Under the pieces are notes generated by a model. It was not told where the DNA came from and did no database searches. It saw nothing but the letters and a program-made list of their open reading frames with translations. From assembly GCF_015207735.1 (NCBI RefSeq), contig NZ_JADEWG010000004.1, positions 39,098-103,097 on the forward strand: a DNA stretch of 64,000 bases. The letters are read 5' to 3'. The stretch comes from [Phormidium] sp. LEGE 05292. Its GTDB lineage: Bacteria; Cyanobacteriota; Cyanobacteriia; Cyanobacteriales; Aerosakkonemataceae. Positions 1 through 8,165 of the stretch are shown here, piece by piece (within the stretch, counting starts at the first letter, position 1; every line of letters starts with the position of its first letter). A program made the position numbers and the translations under genes.

Positions 1-1
1 T

Positions 2-1189
2 CTTTCTGTTTCTGTTATTCTGTGGTTTATTGCCGATACGGTGGCAAATGCTTTAGGTGAACCCCACATGAATAATTACTTGCGATTGTTCATGTTTGAA
101 GTGCCGATTTTTTGTGTTACTTATGTGCATCGTAGTGTTTTAGTTGGTTTGGGTAAGTATTCAGAAAGGGCGATCGCAACTGCTACTCGTTGGCTGACCA
201 AAATGATATTAACCATTGCTTTAGTTGCAGCAGGTTTATCAATTTGGGGGGCAATTATTGGGAGTTTGATTTCGGCGTTAATTGAGCTTTTTGTCTGTCG
301 GTTGTATGTGCGTCCACCGATGTTAAAGCGATCGACTTTCCCAATGCAGAAACTCTGGGGTTATGCAATACCTCTATTTTTATTAGCTATCTGTTTGCGC
401 CTTTATGACAAACTCGATTTATTTATGTTGAAGTTGTTAGGAGGAACCGCAGCTGACGCAGGTTATTACGGAACAGCAGAAAATCTTTCTCTAATTCCTG
501 CTGTATTTACCCTGGCATTTGTACCTTTACTTCTATCAACTCTTACCCGTCTTTTGCGGGAAAAAGAGTTAAAAAAAGCAAAAGAAATTAGCAAAAATGC
601 TATGCGCTTAGTGTTGTTATTATTACCATTCGCAGGCTTAGCTGCTGGTGCATCTTCCGAAATTATTAAACTACTTTTCAGTGCTACGTTTTTACCTGCT
701 GCACCGATATTTTCTATATTAATTTTTGCCGCAATAGCAATGGCAATGATTTCGATTACAACTGCTATTCTCACTGCTGCAAGTAAACCGAATTGGACGA
801 TCGCACTCACTGGCCCAATGGTACCATTAGCGATCGCTTTTAACTTATGGATGATTCCCAAATTTGGCTCATTAGGAGCAGCAATAGTTACAATTACTGT
901 GTCTAGTTTAGGTGCATTAGCAACAATCTTAGCTGTCTACTATCTCTGGAAAATTTTCCCTTCCTTCCTCTCTTTTGGACGTAGTTTACTCATCTGTGGG
1001 TTAGTTTATGGATTAGCAAGTATTTGGGAAACTCCGGGTTGGTTGCTGATTTTCAAGCTTTTGATTTTGGGGTTGTTAATTATACTAAGTATGCTAGTGT
1101 TAAGGGAATTTAGCGCCCGCGAAATTGCCTCTGTGAGATTATACCTATTACGAATTGCCCAGAGAATCGGCTCTCAAAAGATTAGCTAA
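2..1189 (+). CDS. Polysaccharide/oligosaccharide flippase (Wzx/MATE-like), 5' truncated by window
   Basis: This is the C-terminal part of a multi-pass membrane protein of the MOP/polysaccharide-transporter superfamily, which moves lipid-linked sugar units across the inner membrane for surface polysaccharide assembly. A GTG at position 41 could be read as a start, but the same frame is open back to base 2 and codes for hydrophobic residues, so the true start lies outside the window. About 395 residues are visible, roughly ten hydrophobic segments separated by short basic loops, for example a Lys/Arg-rich loop near 545-590 (RLLREKELKKAKE). The family normally has 12-14 helices in 400-500 residues, so only one or two helices should be missing. 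The assignment rests on hydrophobic pattern and overall resemblance; substrate cannot be told. It points the same way as the sulfide genes but nothing suggests a functional link. Confidence 0.75.
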   Translation, partial: LSVSVILWFIADTVANALGEPHMNNYLRLFMFEVPIFCVTYVHRSVLVGLGKYSERAIATATRWLTKMILTIALVAAGLSIWGAIIGSLISALIELFVCRLYVRPPMLKRSTFPMQKLWGYAIPLFLLAICLRLYDKLDLFMLKLLGGTAADAGYYGTAENLSLIPAVFTLAFVPLLLSTLTRLLREKELKKAKEISKNAMRLVLLLLPFAGLAAGASSEIIKLLFSATFLPAAPIFSILIFAAIAMAMISITTAILTAASKPNWTIALTGPMVPLAIAFNLWMIPKFGSLGAAIVTITVSSLGALATILAVYYLWKIFPSFLSFGRSLLICGLVYGLASIWETPGWLLIFKLLILGLLIILSMLVLREFSAREIASVRLYLLRIAQRIGSQKIS

Positions 1190-1299
1190 GAAAATTGTTG
1201 AAAATCACTAATTATCGATCGTGATGAGACTAACTTGTTTGGTTATATGATAAAGTAGTAATACTATAAATTGTAGTTCTAGACTCAATTACAGATTTT

Positions 1300-1707
1300 A
1301 TGCCGAAACAATCCTTGGATAAGTCACCAACATTGACACAACCAACCGAAGATTGCCAAATCTCTAAGCTTTCTCCTGTTACCTTGGCTTATGTAGCTGA
1401 CTTTTTCAAGGTGCTGTCGGAAGTCAGTCGATTACAGATAGTCTGCTGTCTCAAATCAGGGGAAAAAAATGTTACCCAAATTATGGAAGCAACTGGTTTA
1501 GGACAAGCAAATGTTTCCAAACATTTGAAGTTGTTAGCACAAGCGGGAATTGTCACTCGTACCCAGGTAGGAGTAAGTGTTTATTACCAAATTGCTAATC
1601 CTTTCCTGTTTGAACTATGCGACTTAGTTTGTGATTCTTTATTATCTAAATTTGAGAAGCAAAACGAGCAATTACAACAGCTAAAAATTCTCCAAGGAAT
1701 TGCTTAG
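1300..1707 (+). CDS. ArsR/SmtB-family repressor, SqrR/BigR-like sulfide sensor candidate
   Basis: A 135-residue winged-helix regulator. The recognition-helix motif ANVSKHLKLLAQAG (about residues 70-83) followed by a beta-wing (VGVSVYYQI) is typical of ArsR proteins. It carries Cys at 49/50 in the second helix (RLQIVCCL) and Cys at 107 and 111 near the C terminus. SqrR and BigR sense reactive sulfur by forming a polysulfide bridge between one cysteine in each of these two places, while metal-sensing ArsR members use other cysteine arrangements. Downstream genes are for sulfide oxidation, which supports a sulfide-responsive repressor. The N-terminal 25 residues are polar and probably disordered. 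The gene is followed by a stem-loop that could end its transcript. Sulfur sensing is inferred from cysteine placement and neighbours; cadmium/zinc/arsenic sensing is the main alternative. Confidence 0.85.
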   Translation: MPKQSLDKSPTLTQPTEDCQISKLSPVTLAYVADFFKVLSEVSRLQIVCCLKSGEKNVTQIMEATGLGQANVSKHLKLLAQAGIVTRTQVGVSVYYQIANPFLFELCDLVCDSLLSKFEKQNEQLQQLKILQGIA

Positions 1708-1785
1708 ATTAATCTAGGTTTAGAGTGGATTCTTGCGTCTGCGATCGATAAAAAATGAAACTAATTAATCAGCAGAAAACATAGA

Positions 1786-1818
1786 AAGGGTAAAGGTTTC
1801 TGAAAAATCTTTACCCTT
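1786..1818 (+). terminator. Stem-loop after the ArsR gene
   Basis: Perfect 10-bp inverted repeat AAGGGTAAAG (1786-1795) / CTTTACCCTT (1809-1818) with a 13-base loop, 78 bases after the ArsR stop and between two convergent genes. The 3' tract (ATTAATT) is only weakly T-rich, so it is a plausible but not textbook terminator; it could serve both directions. Confidence 0.5.
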
Positions 1819-1833
1819 ATTAATTGGGGAAAC

Positions 1834-1893
1834 GGTGCGTTACGCTGCGCTAACGCACCCTACAGCTAGTTAGTTGTGAGGACTTTAGTCCTT
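1834..1893. repeat. Two adjacent small palindromic repeats at the 3' end of sqr
   Basis: Two elements sit side by side. The first is a perfect 9-bp inverted repeat GGTGCGTTA / TAACGCACC (1834-1842 and 1851-1859) around CGCTGCGC. The second (about 1873-1893) is GTTGTGAGGACTTTAGTCC plus TTC, with palindromic core GGACTTTAGTCC. The second element recurs three times in tandem at 14551-14655 and as an inverted pair at 16239-16303. It overlaps the end of sqr: the last codons and the stop of sqr are read from it. Confidence 0.75.
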
Positions 1894-3186
1894 CTTCCAG
1901 TGCATAAATTTAATATAATCGCCTTCAAATCTTTCTCCTTTCAGCATTCGATGCCAATAAATCCAAGGTAAAGCAGTTGTCTTCATCTTCCACATAATCC
2001 AACGTTCCTTAGCAGGATTTAAAGGGAAACTAGAAACAATTTTGGCATTATAACCATCAAATTCTGCCATAATTGTGCGGTTATAACCAGTAATTACAGG
2101 ACAGCAAGTGTAGCCATCATAGTTGTGCGTTAATGGTTTCTCCCCGATAAAAGCTAATAGATTTTCTGCTACAACTACTGCTTGATTACGCGCAGATGCT
2201 GCGGTTTTAGAAGTTGGTAAAGAAGAAGCATCTCCTAAACTAAACACATTGGAATATTGATTGTGCTGTAGTGTATATTTATCTACGTCTACCCAGCCAT
2301 AAACATTATCTGGTGCGGCTAAAAAACTTTGTTTAATAAAGTCAGGTGCGCTTTGGGGGGGAGTGACATGAATCATATCGTAATTGTAGATAACTTCGTC
2401 GATAATATTGCCGTTATCATCATAAATGTCGAAAACTGCTGCTTTGATTTCTGCTTTAATTTCTTTGAGATTATGACGAAACTTTACTTCTATTTCTCTT
2501 TTTTTGATGACCTTATCTAACAGTGCCGCATATTCTGGTACAGCAAACATTCTATTTCCAGGTGTTAGAAACTTGACGTTTGTGCGCTGACGTACTCCTG
2601 ATTTGCTGCGAAAAGCGTCATCCGCCATGTACATAACTTTTTGCGGTGCGCCTCCACATTTAATCGGAGTATTGGGAACGGTAAATAAAGCATTTCCACC
2701 GGAAAAATTACGGATTAATTCCCAAGTATATGGTGCATAACGAGAAGAATAGTTACTAGTAACCCCGTTTTTACCGATCGCTTCTTTCAGTCCTTTAATT
2801 AAATGCCAATCAATCTGAATTCCCGGACAAACTATCAGATAATCATACTCAATTTGAATTCCTCCTTGAGTAATAATCACATTGCGATCGGGATCTAATT
2901 TAACAACTCGATCTTTAATCCAAGTGCTTCCTTTGGGAATAACATCTTGTTGATTTCTCACTGTATCCTCAATTTTAAATACTCCTCCTCCTGTAAGTGT
3001 CCAACCAGGTTGGTAATAATGCTTATCTGATGGATCGACGATCGCAATATCTAAGGATCTGTTCCTTTTCAAAAGTAAAGAAGTTACCGTAATTCCAGCA
3101 GCACCACCGCCAATAACTACAATTTGGTGGTGAACTGTGTTGATGATACTGGGGTTGGTGGACGAGGCTGGCGCGTGAATTACCAT
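1885..3186 (-). CDS. sqr: Type II sulfide:quinone oxidoreductase
   Basis: A 433-residue FAD enzyme that oxidises sulfide and passes electrons to the quinone pool at the membrane, with sulfane sulfur as the product. The N-terminal dinucleotide-binding motif VVIGGGAAGITV is at about residues 23-34, and a second flavin segment (VFSLGDASSLPTSKTAAS) is at about 318-335. Redox cysteines are visible in TPIKCGGAPQKVMYMAD (about 174-190) and TCCPV (about 360-364). The CGGAPQK motif and the HYYQPGWTL motif near residue 57 match the mitochondrial-like type II group rather than the type I enzyme of photosynthetic sulfide users. Type II enzymes usually serve sulfide detoxification and hand sulfur to a persulfide dioxygenase, and one is encoded next, divergently. 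The C-terminal residues KKD and the stop codon lie in a dispersed repeat, so the native end may have been replaced. Confidence 0.95.
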   Translation of the reverse strand: MVIHAPASSTNPSIINTVHHQIVVIGGGAAGITVTSLLLKRNRSLDIAIVDPSDKHYYQPGWTLTGGGVFKIEDTVRNQQDVIPKGSTWIKDRVVKLDPDRNVIITQGGIQIEYDYLIVCPGIQIDWHLIKGLKEAIGKNGVTSNYSSRYAPYTWELIRNFSGGNALFTVPNTPIKCGGAPQKVMYMADDAFRSKSGVRQRTNVKFLTPGNRMFAVPEYAALLDKVIKKREIEVKFRHNLKEIKAEIKAAVFDIYDDNGNIIDEVIYNYDMIHVTPPQSAPDFIKQSFLAAPDNVYGWVDVDKYTLQHNQYSNVFSLGDASSLPTSKTAASARNQAVVVAENLLAFIGEKPLTHNYDGYTCCPVITGYNRTIMAEFDGYNAKIVSSFPLNPAKERWIMWKMKTTALPWIYWHRMLKGERFEGDYIKFMHWKKD

Positions 3187-3310
3187 GTTTAAATTTTTCG
3201 TGTGAGAAGTTTTACTAATTGCTGAACAAAGAAAGGGCTGGGACAGGTTGAGTAAATATACTTAACCGAGAAGCAATTATTTTTTATTGCTCTTGCCAAG
3301 GCACAAAAAC

Positions 3311-3332
3311 TATATTACTATATGACAATATA
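3311..3332. promoter_or_regulatory. Candidate operator in the sqr/persulfide-dioxygenase divergent promoter
   Basis: The 228-base gap between the divergent sqr and dioxygenase genes holds TATATT (3311-3316) and AATATA (3327-3332) arms around ACTATATGAC. A related AT-rich stretch with TATTACTA/TAGTAATA lies at about 1243-1270 just upstream of the ArsR gene. AT-rich dyads of this size are usual ArsR-family operators, and a shared site would fit autoregulation plus control of both operons. In an AT-rich genome such dyads arise by chance, so this is a suggestion only. Confidence 0.3.
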
Positions 3333-3414
3333 AGTTACAAGCCACAATACAAGTTGCTATACAACTTTTTTCTCTAGGTTCAAAAGCTGAAATTTTCCCA
3401 CAGGAGCTAGAAAT

Positions 3415-4113
3415 ATGCTATTTCGCCAATTGTATGACAATGAAACTAGTACTTATACTTATTTAATTGCTGACGAAAAGACTAAAGAAGCAGTTTTAGT
3501 CGATCCAGTAATTGAACAAGTAGAACGCGACTTAAAGTTAATTCAAGAATTAGGACTCACCTTGCGTCATTGTTTGGAAACGCACATTCACGCTGACCAT
3601 ATTACCGGAACAGGTAAACTGCGGGAACTGACAAATTGTGAAGGAATTGTACCAGAAAATGCACAAGCTGCTTGTGCAAATCGCTTTATTAAAGATGGAG
3701 AAGTATTAAAAGTAGGTGATATTGAAATTAAGGCGATCGCGACTTTAGGACACACCGATAGTCATAACTCATACTTAGTAAATCAAAATATCTTGCTCAC
3801 CGGAGATTCGCTATTTATTCGTGGTTGTGGACGCACAGATTTTCAAAGTGGCGACCCAGGTTTAATGTACGATCATGTAACTCAAAAATTATTTACTCTC
3901 CCCGACGAAACATTAGTTTATCCTGGTCACGACTACAGAGGACATAGTATTTCTACCATTGGCGAAGAAAAGAAATACAATCCCAGATTTGTTGGTAAAG
4001 ATCGGGCAAGTTTTATTGAACAAATGAACAACCTTAACCTTCCCGATCCCAAGAAAATTGCGGAAGCTGTACCAGCAAATCAAAAATGCGGAAGTGTTCC
4101 CGCAATGGTGTAA
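3415..4113 (+). CDS. Persulfide dioxygenase (ETHE1-like metallo-beta-lactamase fold)
   Basis: A 232-residue single-domain enzyme expected to oxidise glutathione persulfide to sulfite and glutathione, using a mononuclear iron. The metal-binding signature ETHIHADHITG (about residues 56-66) is the THxHxDH motif. Further ligands are in LGHTDSHNSYL (about 116), TGDSLFIRGCGRTDFQ (about 136-151) and VYPGHDYRGH (about 172-181). The RGCGRTDFQ segment is characteristic of ETHE1-type proteins and separates them from glyoxalase II. No rhodanese domain is fused. It is the first gene of a plus-strand group with the two YeeE/YedE genes. Together with sqr it completes conversion of sulfide to sulfite. It is preceded by AGGAGC a few bases before the ATG. 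Confidence 0.92.
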   Translation: MLFRQLYDNETSTYTYLIADEKTKEAVLVDPVIEQVERDLKLIQELGLTLRHCLETHIHADHITGTGKLRELTNCEGIVPENAQAACANRFIKDGEVLKVGDIEIKAIATLGHTDSHNSYLVNQNILLTGDSLFIRGCGRTDFQSGDPGLMYDHVTQKLFTLPDETLVYPGHDYRGHSISTIGEEKKYNPRFVGKDRASFIEQMNNLNLPDPKKIAEAVPANQKCGSVPAMV

Positions 4114-4151
4114 AATTAAGCAATCAAAAAATTTTAGATTTAACAAAAATC

Positions 4152-4580
4152 ATGGCAGACTTTAATTGGTTAACTGCCCTATTTGGTGGCGTACTTATTG
4201 GGAGTAGCGCCACTCTCTTGCTGGCATTTAACGGACGAATTGCCGGAATTAGTGGCATGATTAATGGTGCAATTACTTTTAGCAAACAAGAGAATTGGCG
4301 TTGGATATTTATCTTGGGAATGTTGTTAGGTGGTATCTTTTACGAATATGTATTAGCGCCTCAACCCACTCCCAAATCTACATTTGCGCCTTTAGCAATG
4401 ATAATTGGTGGTTTACTCGTTGGCTTTGGTACCAGAATGGGTAGCGGTTGCACTAGTGGTCATGGAGTCTGTGGATTAGGTAGATTATCAATTCGTTCTT
4501 TAGTGGCGGTTTTGACATTTCTAACTACCGCTATTGTCACAGTTTTTATTGTGCGTCATGTGCTGCGATTAAGTTTTTGA
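4152..4580 (+). CDS. YeeE/YedE family sulfur transporter, first half (PmpA-like)
   Basis: A 142-residue membrane protein with four or five hydrophobic helices. The motif GFGTRMGSGCTSGHGVCGLGRLS (about residues 93-115) is the family signature with its conserved cysteines; YeeE/YedE proteins carry sulfur compounds such as thiosulfate across the membrane through a cysteine relay. I start at ATG 4152 because upstream in-frame codons would overlap the dioxygenase gene and code for polar residues unlike the family. Full-length family members have two such repeats; here they are split over two adjacent genes. BigR/SqrR-regulated operons elsewhere contain the same pair, usually named pmpA and pmpB. 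The cargo is inferred, not shown. Confidence 0.85.
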   Translation: MADFNWLTALFGGVLIGSSATLLLAFNGRIAGISGMINGAITFSKQENWRWIFILGMLLGGIFYEYVLAPQPTPKSTFAPLAMIIGGLLVGFGTRMGSGCTSGHGVCGLGRLSIRSLVAVLTFLTTAIVTVFIVRHVLRLSF

Positions 4581-4594
4581 TATAAAGTAAAAAG

Positions 4595-5005
4595 ATGAAA
4601 GAACAATTGACAATTTTACTTTCAGGATTGCTGTTTGGTTTAGGTCTAGGATTATCACAAATGATCGATCGCGATCGCGTACTAGGCTTTCTCGATGTAA
4701 CAGGTGTTTGGGACCCAACATTGTTATTTGTATTAGGTGGAGCCGTAACTGTAACAGTAATTGCCTTTCGATTTATTCTGTCTCGTTCCCAACCAATATT
4801 AGCTAACGATTTTCATTTACCAACTAAGAAAGATATTGATAAACCTTTAATTATTGGTGCTATTATTTTCGGGATTGGTTGGGGAATCGCCGGATATTGT
4901 CCTGGCCCTGGAATTACAGCTTTAGTATTAGGAATTTGGAATCCAATTCTGTTTATGATTGCCTTTATTGTCGGTTCATTGGCTTATAAATGGTACCCAA
5001 AATAA
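4595..5005 (+). CDS. YeeE/YedE family sulfur transporter, second half (PmpB-like, DUF6691)
   Basis: A 136-residue membrane protein that begins 14 bases after the stop of its partner. Four hydrophobic segments are visible. The conserved signature GIGWGIAGYCPGPGITAL (about residues 91-108) holds the single conserved cysteine of this half. The residues FLDVTGVWDPTLLFVLGGA near the start are also family-typical. It would form a heterodimeric channel with the preceding protein, and close spacing suggests co-translation. The basic, polar loop in the middle (about residues 66-84) separates helix pairs. Function is from family and operon context. Confidence 0.85.
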   Translation: MKEQLTILLSGLLFGLGLGLSQMIDRDRVLGFLDVTGVWDPTLLFVLGGAVTVTVIAFRFILSRSQPILANDFHLPTKKDIDKPLIIGAIIFGIGWGIAGYCPGPGITALVLGIWNPILFMIAFIVGSLAYKWYPK

Positions 5006-5091
5006 GGTATTTCTGAATTTGGTAATAAGAATGAAAAACAATCTTTCCCAGTACCCAATCCCCTTAATTTAATTGCAGGTTTGATAAAAAA

Positions 5092-6894
5092 ATGATGATG
5101 CAAATAGAACGATCGCAAACCCAACCCTGGCTAGAAAAATGGAGCCGATTTTTTCCAATTTTAGATTGGGGTTTACACTATCAAAAACAACATTTAGCTG
5201 GTGATATAACCGCCGGAATTATTGTTGGTAGCGTGCTAGTTCCGCAAGCAATGGCTTATGCTTTATTAGCAGGTTTACCACCGGAAATAGGTTTATATGC
5301 AAGTATTGCACCGCCAATTGTTTATGCGTTTCTTGGCACTAGTCGTTTAATTTCCGTTGCTCCTGTAGCATTAGATTCGCTGATGACTGGTGCAGCAATT
5401 GCTCCCTTAGCTGCTACCCTAGCTACTGAAAATACTCCTGAATATTTAAAAGTATATTTAGGGTTAGCATTGTTGTTAGCACTAATGATTGGTGTAATTG
5501 ACATCATTTTAGGAGTATTTCGTTTAGGATTCCTGGTAAATTTCCTCAGTCAAGCAGTCATTTCCGGTTTTATTAGTGCAGCAGCAATTATCATTGCTTT
5601 TAGTCAAGTTAAACACTTACTCGGACTAAAAATTCCCCAGACAGAATCCTTTATTCAGTTGCTAGGTTATTTAATCCAAGGAATTAGTGCAATCAACTGG
5701 GTGACATTCACTTTAGGTGTAACTAGCATTTTAGTCTTAGTTTATTTACCGAAAATTTTGGGTAAACAACTCAAAAAAAGAGGATGGCATGAATCAACAA
5801 TTATACCAATTACTAAAAGTGCGCCTCTCCTGATAGTAATTATCGGTTCACTGTTAGTTTGGTTGTTGCACTTGGAGCAAACTGCTGGAGTGAAAGTTGT
5901 CGGTAATATTCCCCAAGGTTTACCTTCTTTGAGTTTCCCTAATTTGGATATAAATTCTATTTCTACATTAGTACCAGCCGCTTTTGCTATTAGCTTTGTA
6001 GGTTTCATGGAAGCTTATTCAGTTGGTAAGTTTTTGGCAAGTAAACGACGACAAAAAGTTGATGCTAACCAAGAATTCATTGCTTTGGGTGCTGCGAATA
6101 TTAGTGCATCTCTAACAGGAGGATATCCCGTTACTGGAGGTGTAAGTCGATCGAGTGTAAACTTCTCTGCTAATGCTAATACTCCCTTGGCTTCTATTAT
6201 TACAGCGGTCATCATTGCATTAACTGTAATGTTTCTTACGCCGTTGTTTTATTACTTACCCCAAGCTTGTTTAGCAGCAATTATTGTGATGGCGGTTTCG
6301 AGTCTTTTAGATTTTGGAACGCTGAAACGCTTGTGGGTTTATAATCGCGGAGATGCGATCGCATGGTTAACCGCATTTTTTGCCGTCTTAATCACTAGTG
6401 TAGAAAAAGGCATTTTGGTAGGTGCTGCTGTATCAATTGTCTTGCATTTATGGCGCACCAGTAAACCTCATATTGCTGTCGTCGGTAGAGTAGGAGACAC
6501 TGAGCATTTTCGCAATGTTCTACGGTATAATGTGAAAACTTGCCCTCATGTATTAGCCGTTCGGGTTGACGCTAGTCTTTACTTCGTTAACACTAAATAT
6601 CTCGAAGATTACGTGCTTAAAACAGTAACCGATCGCCCCGAAGTCAAAAATTTATTACTAGTTTGTAGTGCTGTTAATTCAATTGATGGCAGTGCCTTGG
6701 AAACATTAAAAGGGTTAATTGCTGACTTAAAAACCAGAGGAATCGAGTTTTATATGTCTGAAGTCAAAGGCCCAGTAATGGATAAGTTGCTAACAGTTGG
6801 ATTTGTAGAGCAGTTAGGCAAAGACCATATTTTTCTCACTACCGATCGAGCAATGAAAACATTAGACACCAGAACTGGAGACTGGGAAATATAG
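5092..6894 (+). CDS. SulP-family anion transporter with STAS domain
   Basis: A 600-residue transporter of the SLC26/SulP family. The signature near residues 40-65 (GIIVGSVLVPQAMAYALLAG) marks the first core helices. About ten to twelve further hydrophobic segments run to residue 440. A C-terminal STAS domain covers about 465-590, with LLVCSAVNSIDGSALETL at its nucleotide-binding-like loop. Family members import or export sulfate, bicarbonate or other anions. Position after the sulfide-oxidation genes suggests sulfate or sulfite movement, but cyanobacterial SulP proteins (BicA) also carry bicarbonate, so the substrate stays open. Three ATG codons in a row open the frame; any could be used. It ends before a repeat-filled spacer. 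Confidence 0.9.
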   Translation: MMMQIERSQTQPWLEKWSRFFPILDWGLHYQKQHLAGDITAGIIVGSVLVPQAMAYALLAGLPPEIGLYASIAPPIVYAFLGTSRLISVAPVALDSLMTGAAIAPLAATLATENTPEYLKVYLGLALLLALMIGVIDIILGVFRLGFLVNFLSQAVISGFISAAAIIIAFSQVKHLLGLKIPQTESFIQLLGYLIQGISAINWVTFTLGVTSILVLVYLPKILGKQLKKRGWHESTIIPITKSAPLLIVIIGSLLVWLLHLEQTAGVKVVGNIPQGLPSLSFPNLDINSISTLVPAAFAISFVGFMEAYSVGKFLASKRRQKVDANQEFIALGAANISASLTGGYPVTGGVSRSSVNFSANANTPLASIITAVIIALTVMFLTPLFYYLPQACLAAIIVMAVSSLLDFGTLKRLWVYNRGDAIAWLTAFFAVLITSVEKGILVGAAVSIVLHLWRTSKPHIAVVGRVGDTEHFRNVLRYNVKTCPHVLAVRVDASLYFVNTKYLEDYVLKTVTDRPEVKNLLLVCSAVNSIDGSALETLKGLIADLKTRGIEFYMSEVKGPVMDKLLTVGFVEQLGKDHIFLTTDRAMKTLDTRTGDWEI

Positions 6895-6922
6895 CATTCT
6901 TCTGCCATATTATTCTTAACTA

Positions 6923-6960
6923 ATAATGTAGAGACGTTATATATAACGTCTCTACATTAT
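6923..6960. repeat. Perfect 38-base palindrome
   Basis: A self-complementary 38-mer 29 bases after the SulP stop, centred on GACGTTATATATAACGTC. It could end the SulP transcript as a hairpin although it has no T-tract. The inner 30 bases (6927-6956) occur again, identically, inside the PKS gene at 53040-53069, so this is a dispersed element and not just a terminator. Confidence 0.9.
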
Positions 6961-6988
6961 GCGTAATCAAGCAGACATGATATTAACT

Positions 6989-7171
6989 CAAGTTGCTAGT
7001 TACAAGTCTGCTCTTTCTTAGCCCCCCTTGTTAAGGGGGGTTGGGGGGATCAAAACCTAGTAATCACAGCGTAAGATCCCCCCTCCGCCCCCCTTAACAA
7101 GGGGGGAACCAGCGGAAGCTTCGCTATTAACATCACGGGGGAACCGGAAAGAATTAATCACTAGCAACTGG
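6989..7171. repeat. Nested inverted-repeat element between SulP and DUF364 genes
   Basis: Outer arms CAAGTTGCTAGT (6989-7000) and ACTAGCAACTGG (7160-7171) enclose a second, G/C-rich inverted repeat: CCCCCCTTGTTAAGGGGG near 7022-7039 and its partner near 7090-7107, both with GGATC/GATCC at the inner side. The outer arms match those of the element at 48085-48210. The right outer arm supplies the last codons and the stop of the DUF364 gene. Confidence 0.75.
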
Positions 7172-7931
7172 CATTATTAACTAATTCGAGAACGCGATAT
7201 TCCACACCTGTATCAAAAATTCTGGTACCTCCACCTTCGGCGATCGTTTGTCGTAATGCTTCTGCATTTGTTACCGCTACACCTGCTAAATAATCAATTC
7301 CCATATCTGCTAATTCTGGCAACCAAGGAACAGTCGGGCCCATTAATACTAATTTGGCATTTTGTGATAACTCTACTAAACGGGGAAAAGTCTTATTAAC
7401 GATCGATGTTGCTGTCAAAAACACCCAATCTGCTTCCGGTAAAAGATACTCGCAAGCGGGGTCGGGAAAATCTTGACCGCTTGGTTGACGTTCGATAACC
7501 GAGATTTCTGTATCCTGTTCATACTGCGATAGTCCGGGGTAGCGTCCAATCACAACTACTTGTTTTCCCCGAATTAAGGGCAAAAAATGTTCAAAAACAG
7601 CGAGATTTGCCGAATTTTTAGGTGAAAGTGGCTCTGCTTTCTCCAAAAGCGGCGAATTTGTATTAATTACCGCATTAATCGCTGCCATAGCAATGGTAGC
7701 TTGATAACTGTCCCAAGAGTACAGCCAAGGAGCTAAATTTGCGATCGCTTGATTTACCAATGTCCCCGACCAAGGCAATGTGCGAGTCGCTTGACCCGGA
7801 CTCATACATAATCCTATGCCATTGGCGCGGCAAAAAGTCCAAGTTAACCCGATAATAATCTCCTCTACAAGCGCGGTTGTCTGACTTGATTCCAACAACA
7901 AGTTATAAATTTCTCGTGGATGTATCTTCAT
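7161..7931 (-). CDS. DUF364 (DUF4213/DUF364) Rossmann-like protein
   Basis: A 256-residue soluble protein. The N-terminal part (1-100) resembles DUF4213, an enolase-N-like fold, with WTFCRANGIGLCMSP at about 30-44. The C-terminal part (about 105-256) is the Rossmann-like DUF364 domain: VVVIGRYPGL (about 124-133), PEADWVFLTATSIVNKTFPRL and LVLMGPTVPWLPELADMGID. The family is suspected of binding metal or metal chelates and often sits near metal-uptake genes, but no reaction is established. No such partner is visible here. The gene is alone on the minus strand. Its last residues S-C and its TAG stop come from the arm of a dispersed repeat, so the original C terminus may have differed. Confidence 0.85.
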   Translation of the reverse strand: MKIHPREIYNLLLESSQTTALVEEIIIGLTWTFCRANGIGLCMSPGQATRTLPWSGTLVNQAIANLAPWLYSWDSYQATIAMAAINAVINTNSPLLEKAEPLSPKNSANLAVFEHFLPLIRGKQVVVIGRYPGLSQYEQDTEISVIERQPSGQDFPDPACEYLLPEADWVFLTATSIVNKTFPRLVELSQNAKLVLMGPTVPWLPELADMGIDYLAGVAVTNAEALRQTIAEGGGTRIFDTGVEYRVLELVNNASC

Positions 7932-8165
7932 AGAAAATAACCAAAAATCATCAAACTTTTTTCCATCTCTTTCCGCTTCAGGTAAAGATTCTTTACACTT
8001 TACACCCTATTGCACAAAGGGAAAAGTGTTTAGATTTAATTCATTTTTGTTACATTTCTCTAATAATTTAAAAGCAAAGCAAAAACTGAGTATAAGTTTT
8101 ATAAATTGAAATTAATCTCAGTCGTGAAAAATTATGATTTTAATATTAATCCAAGCTGTTAAATT

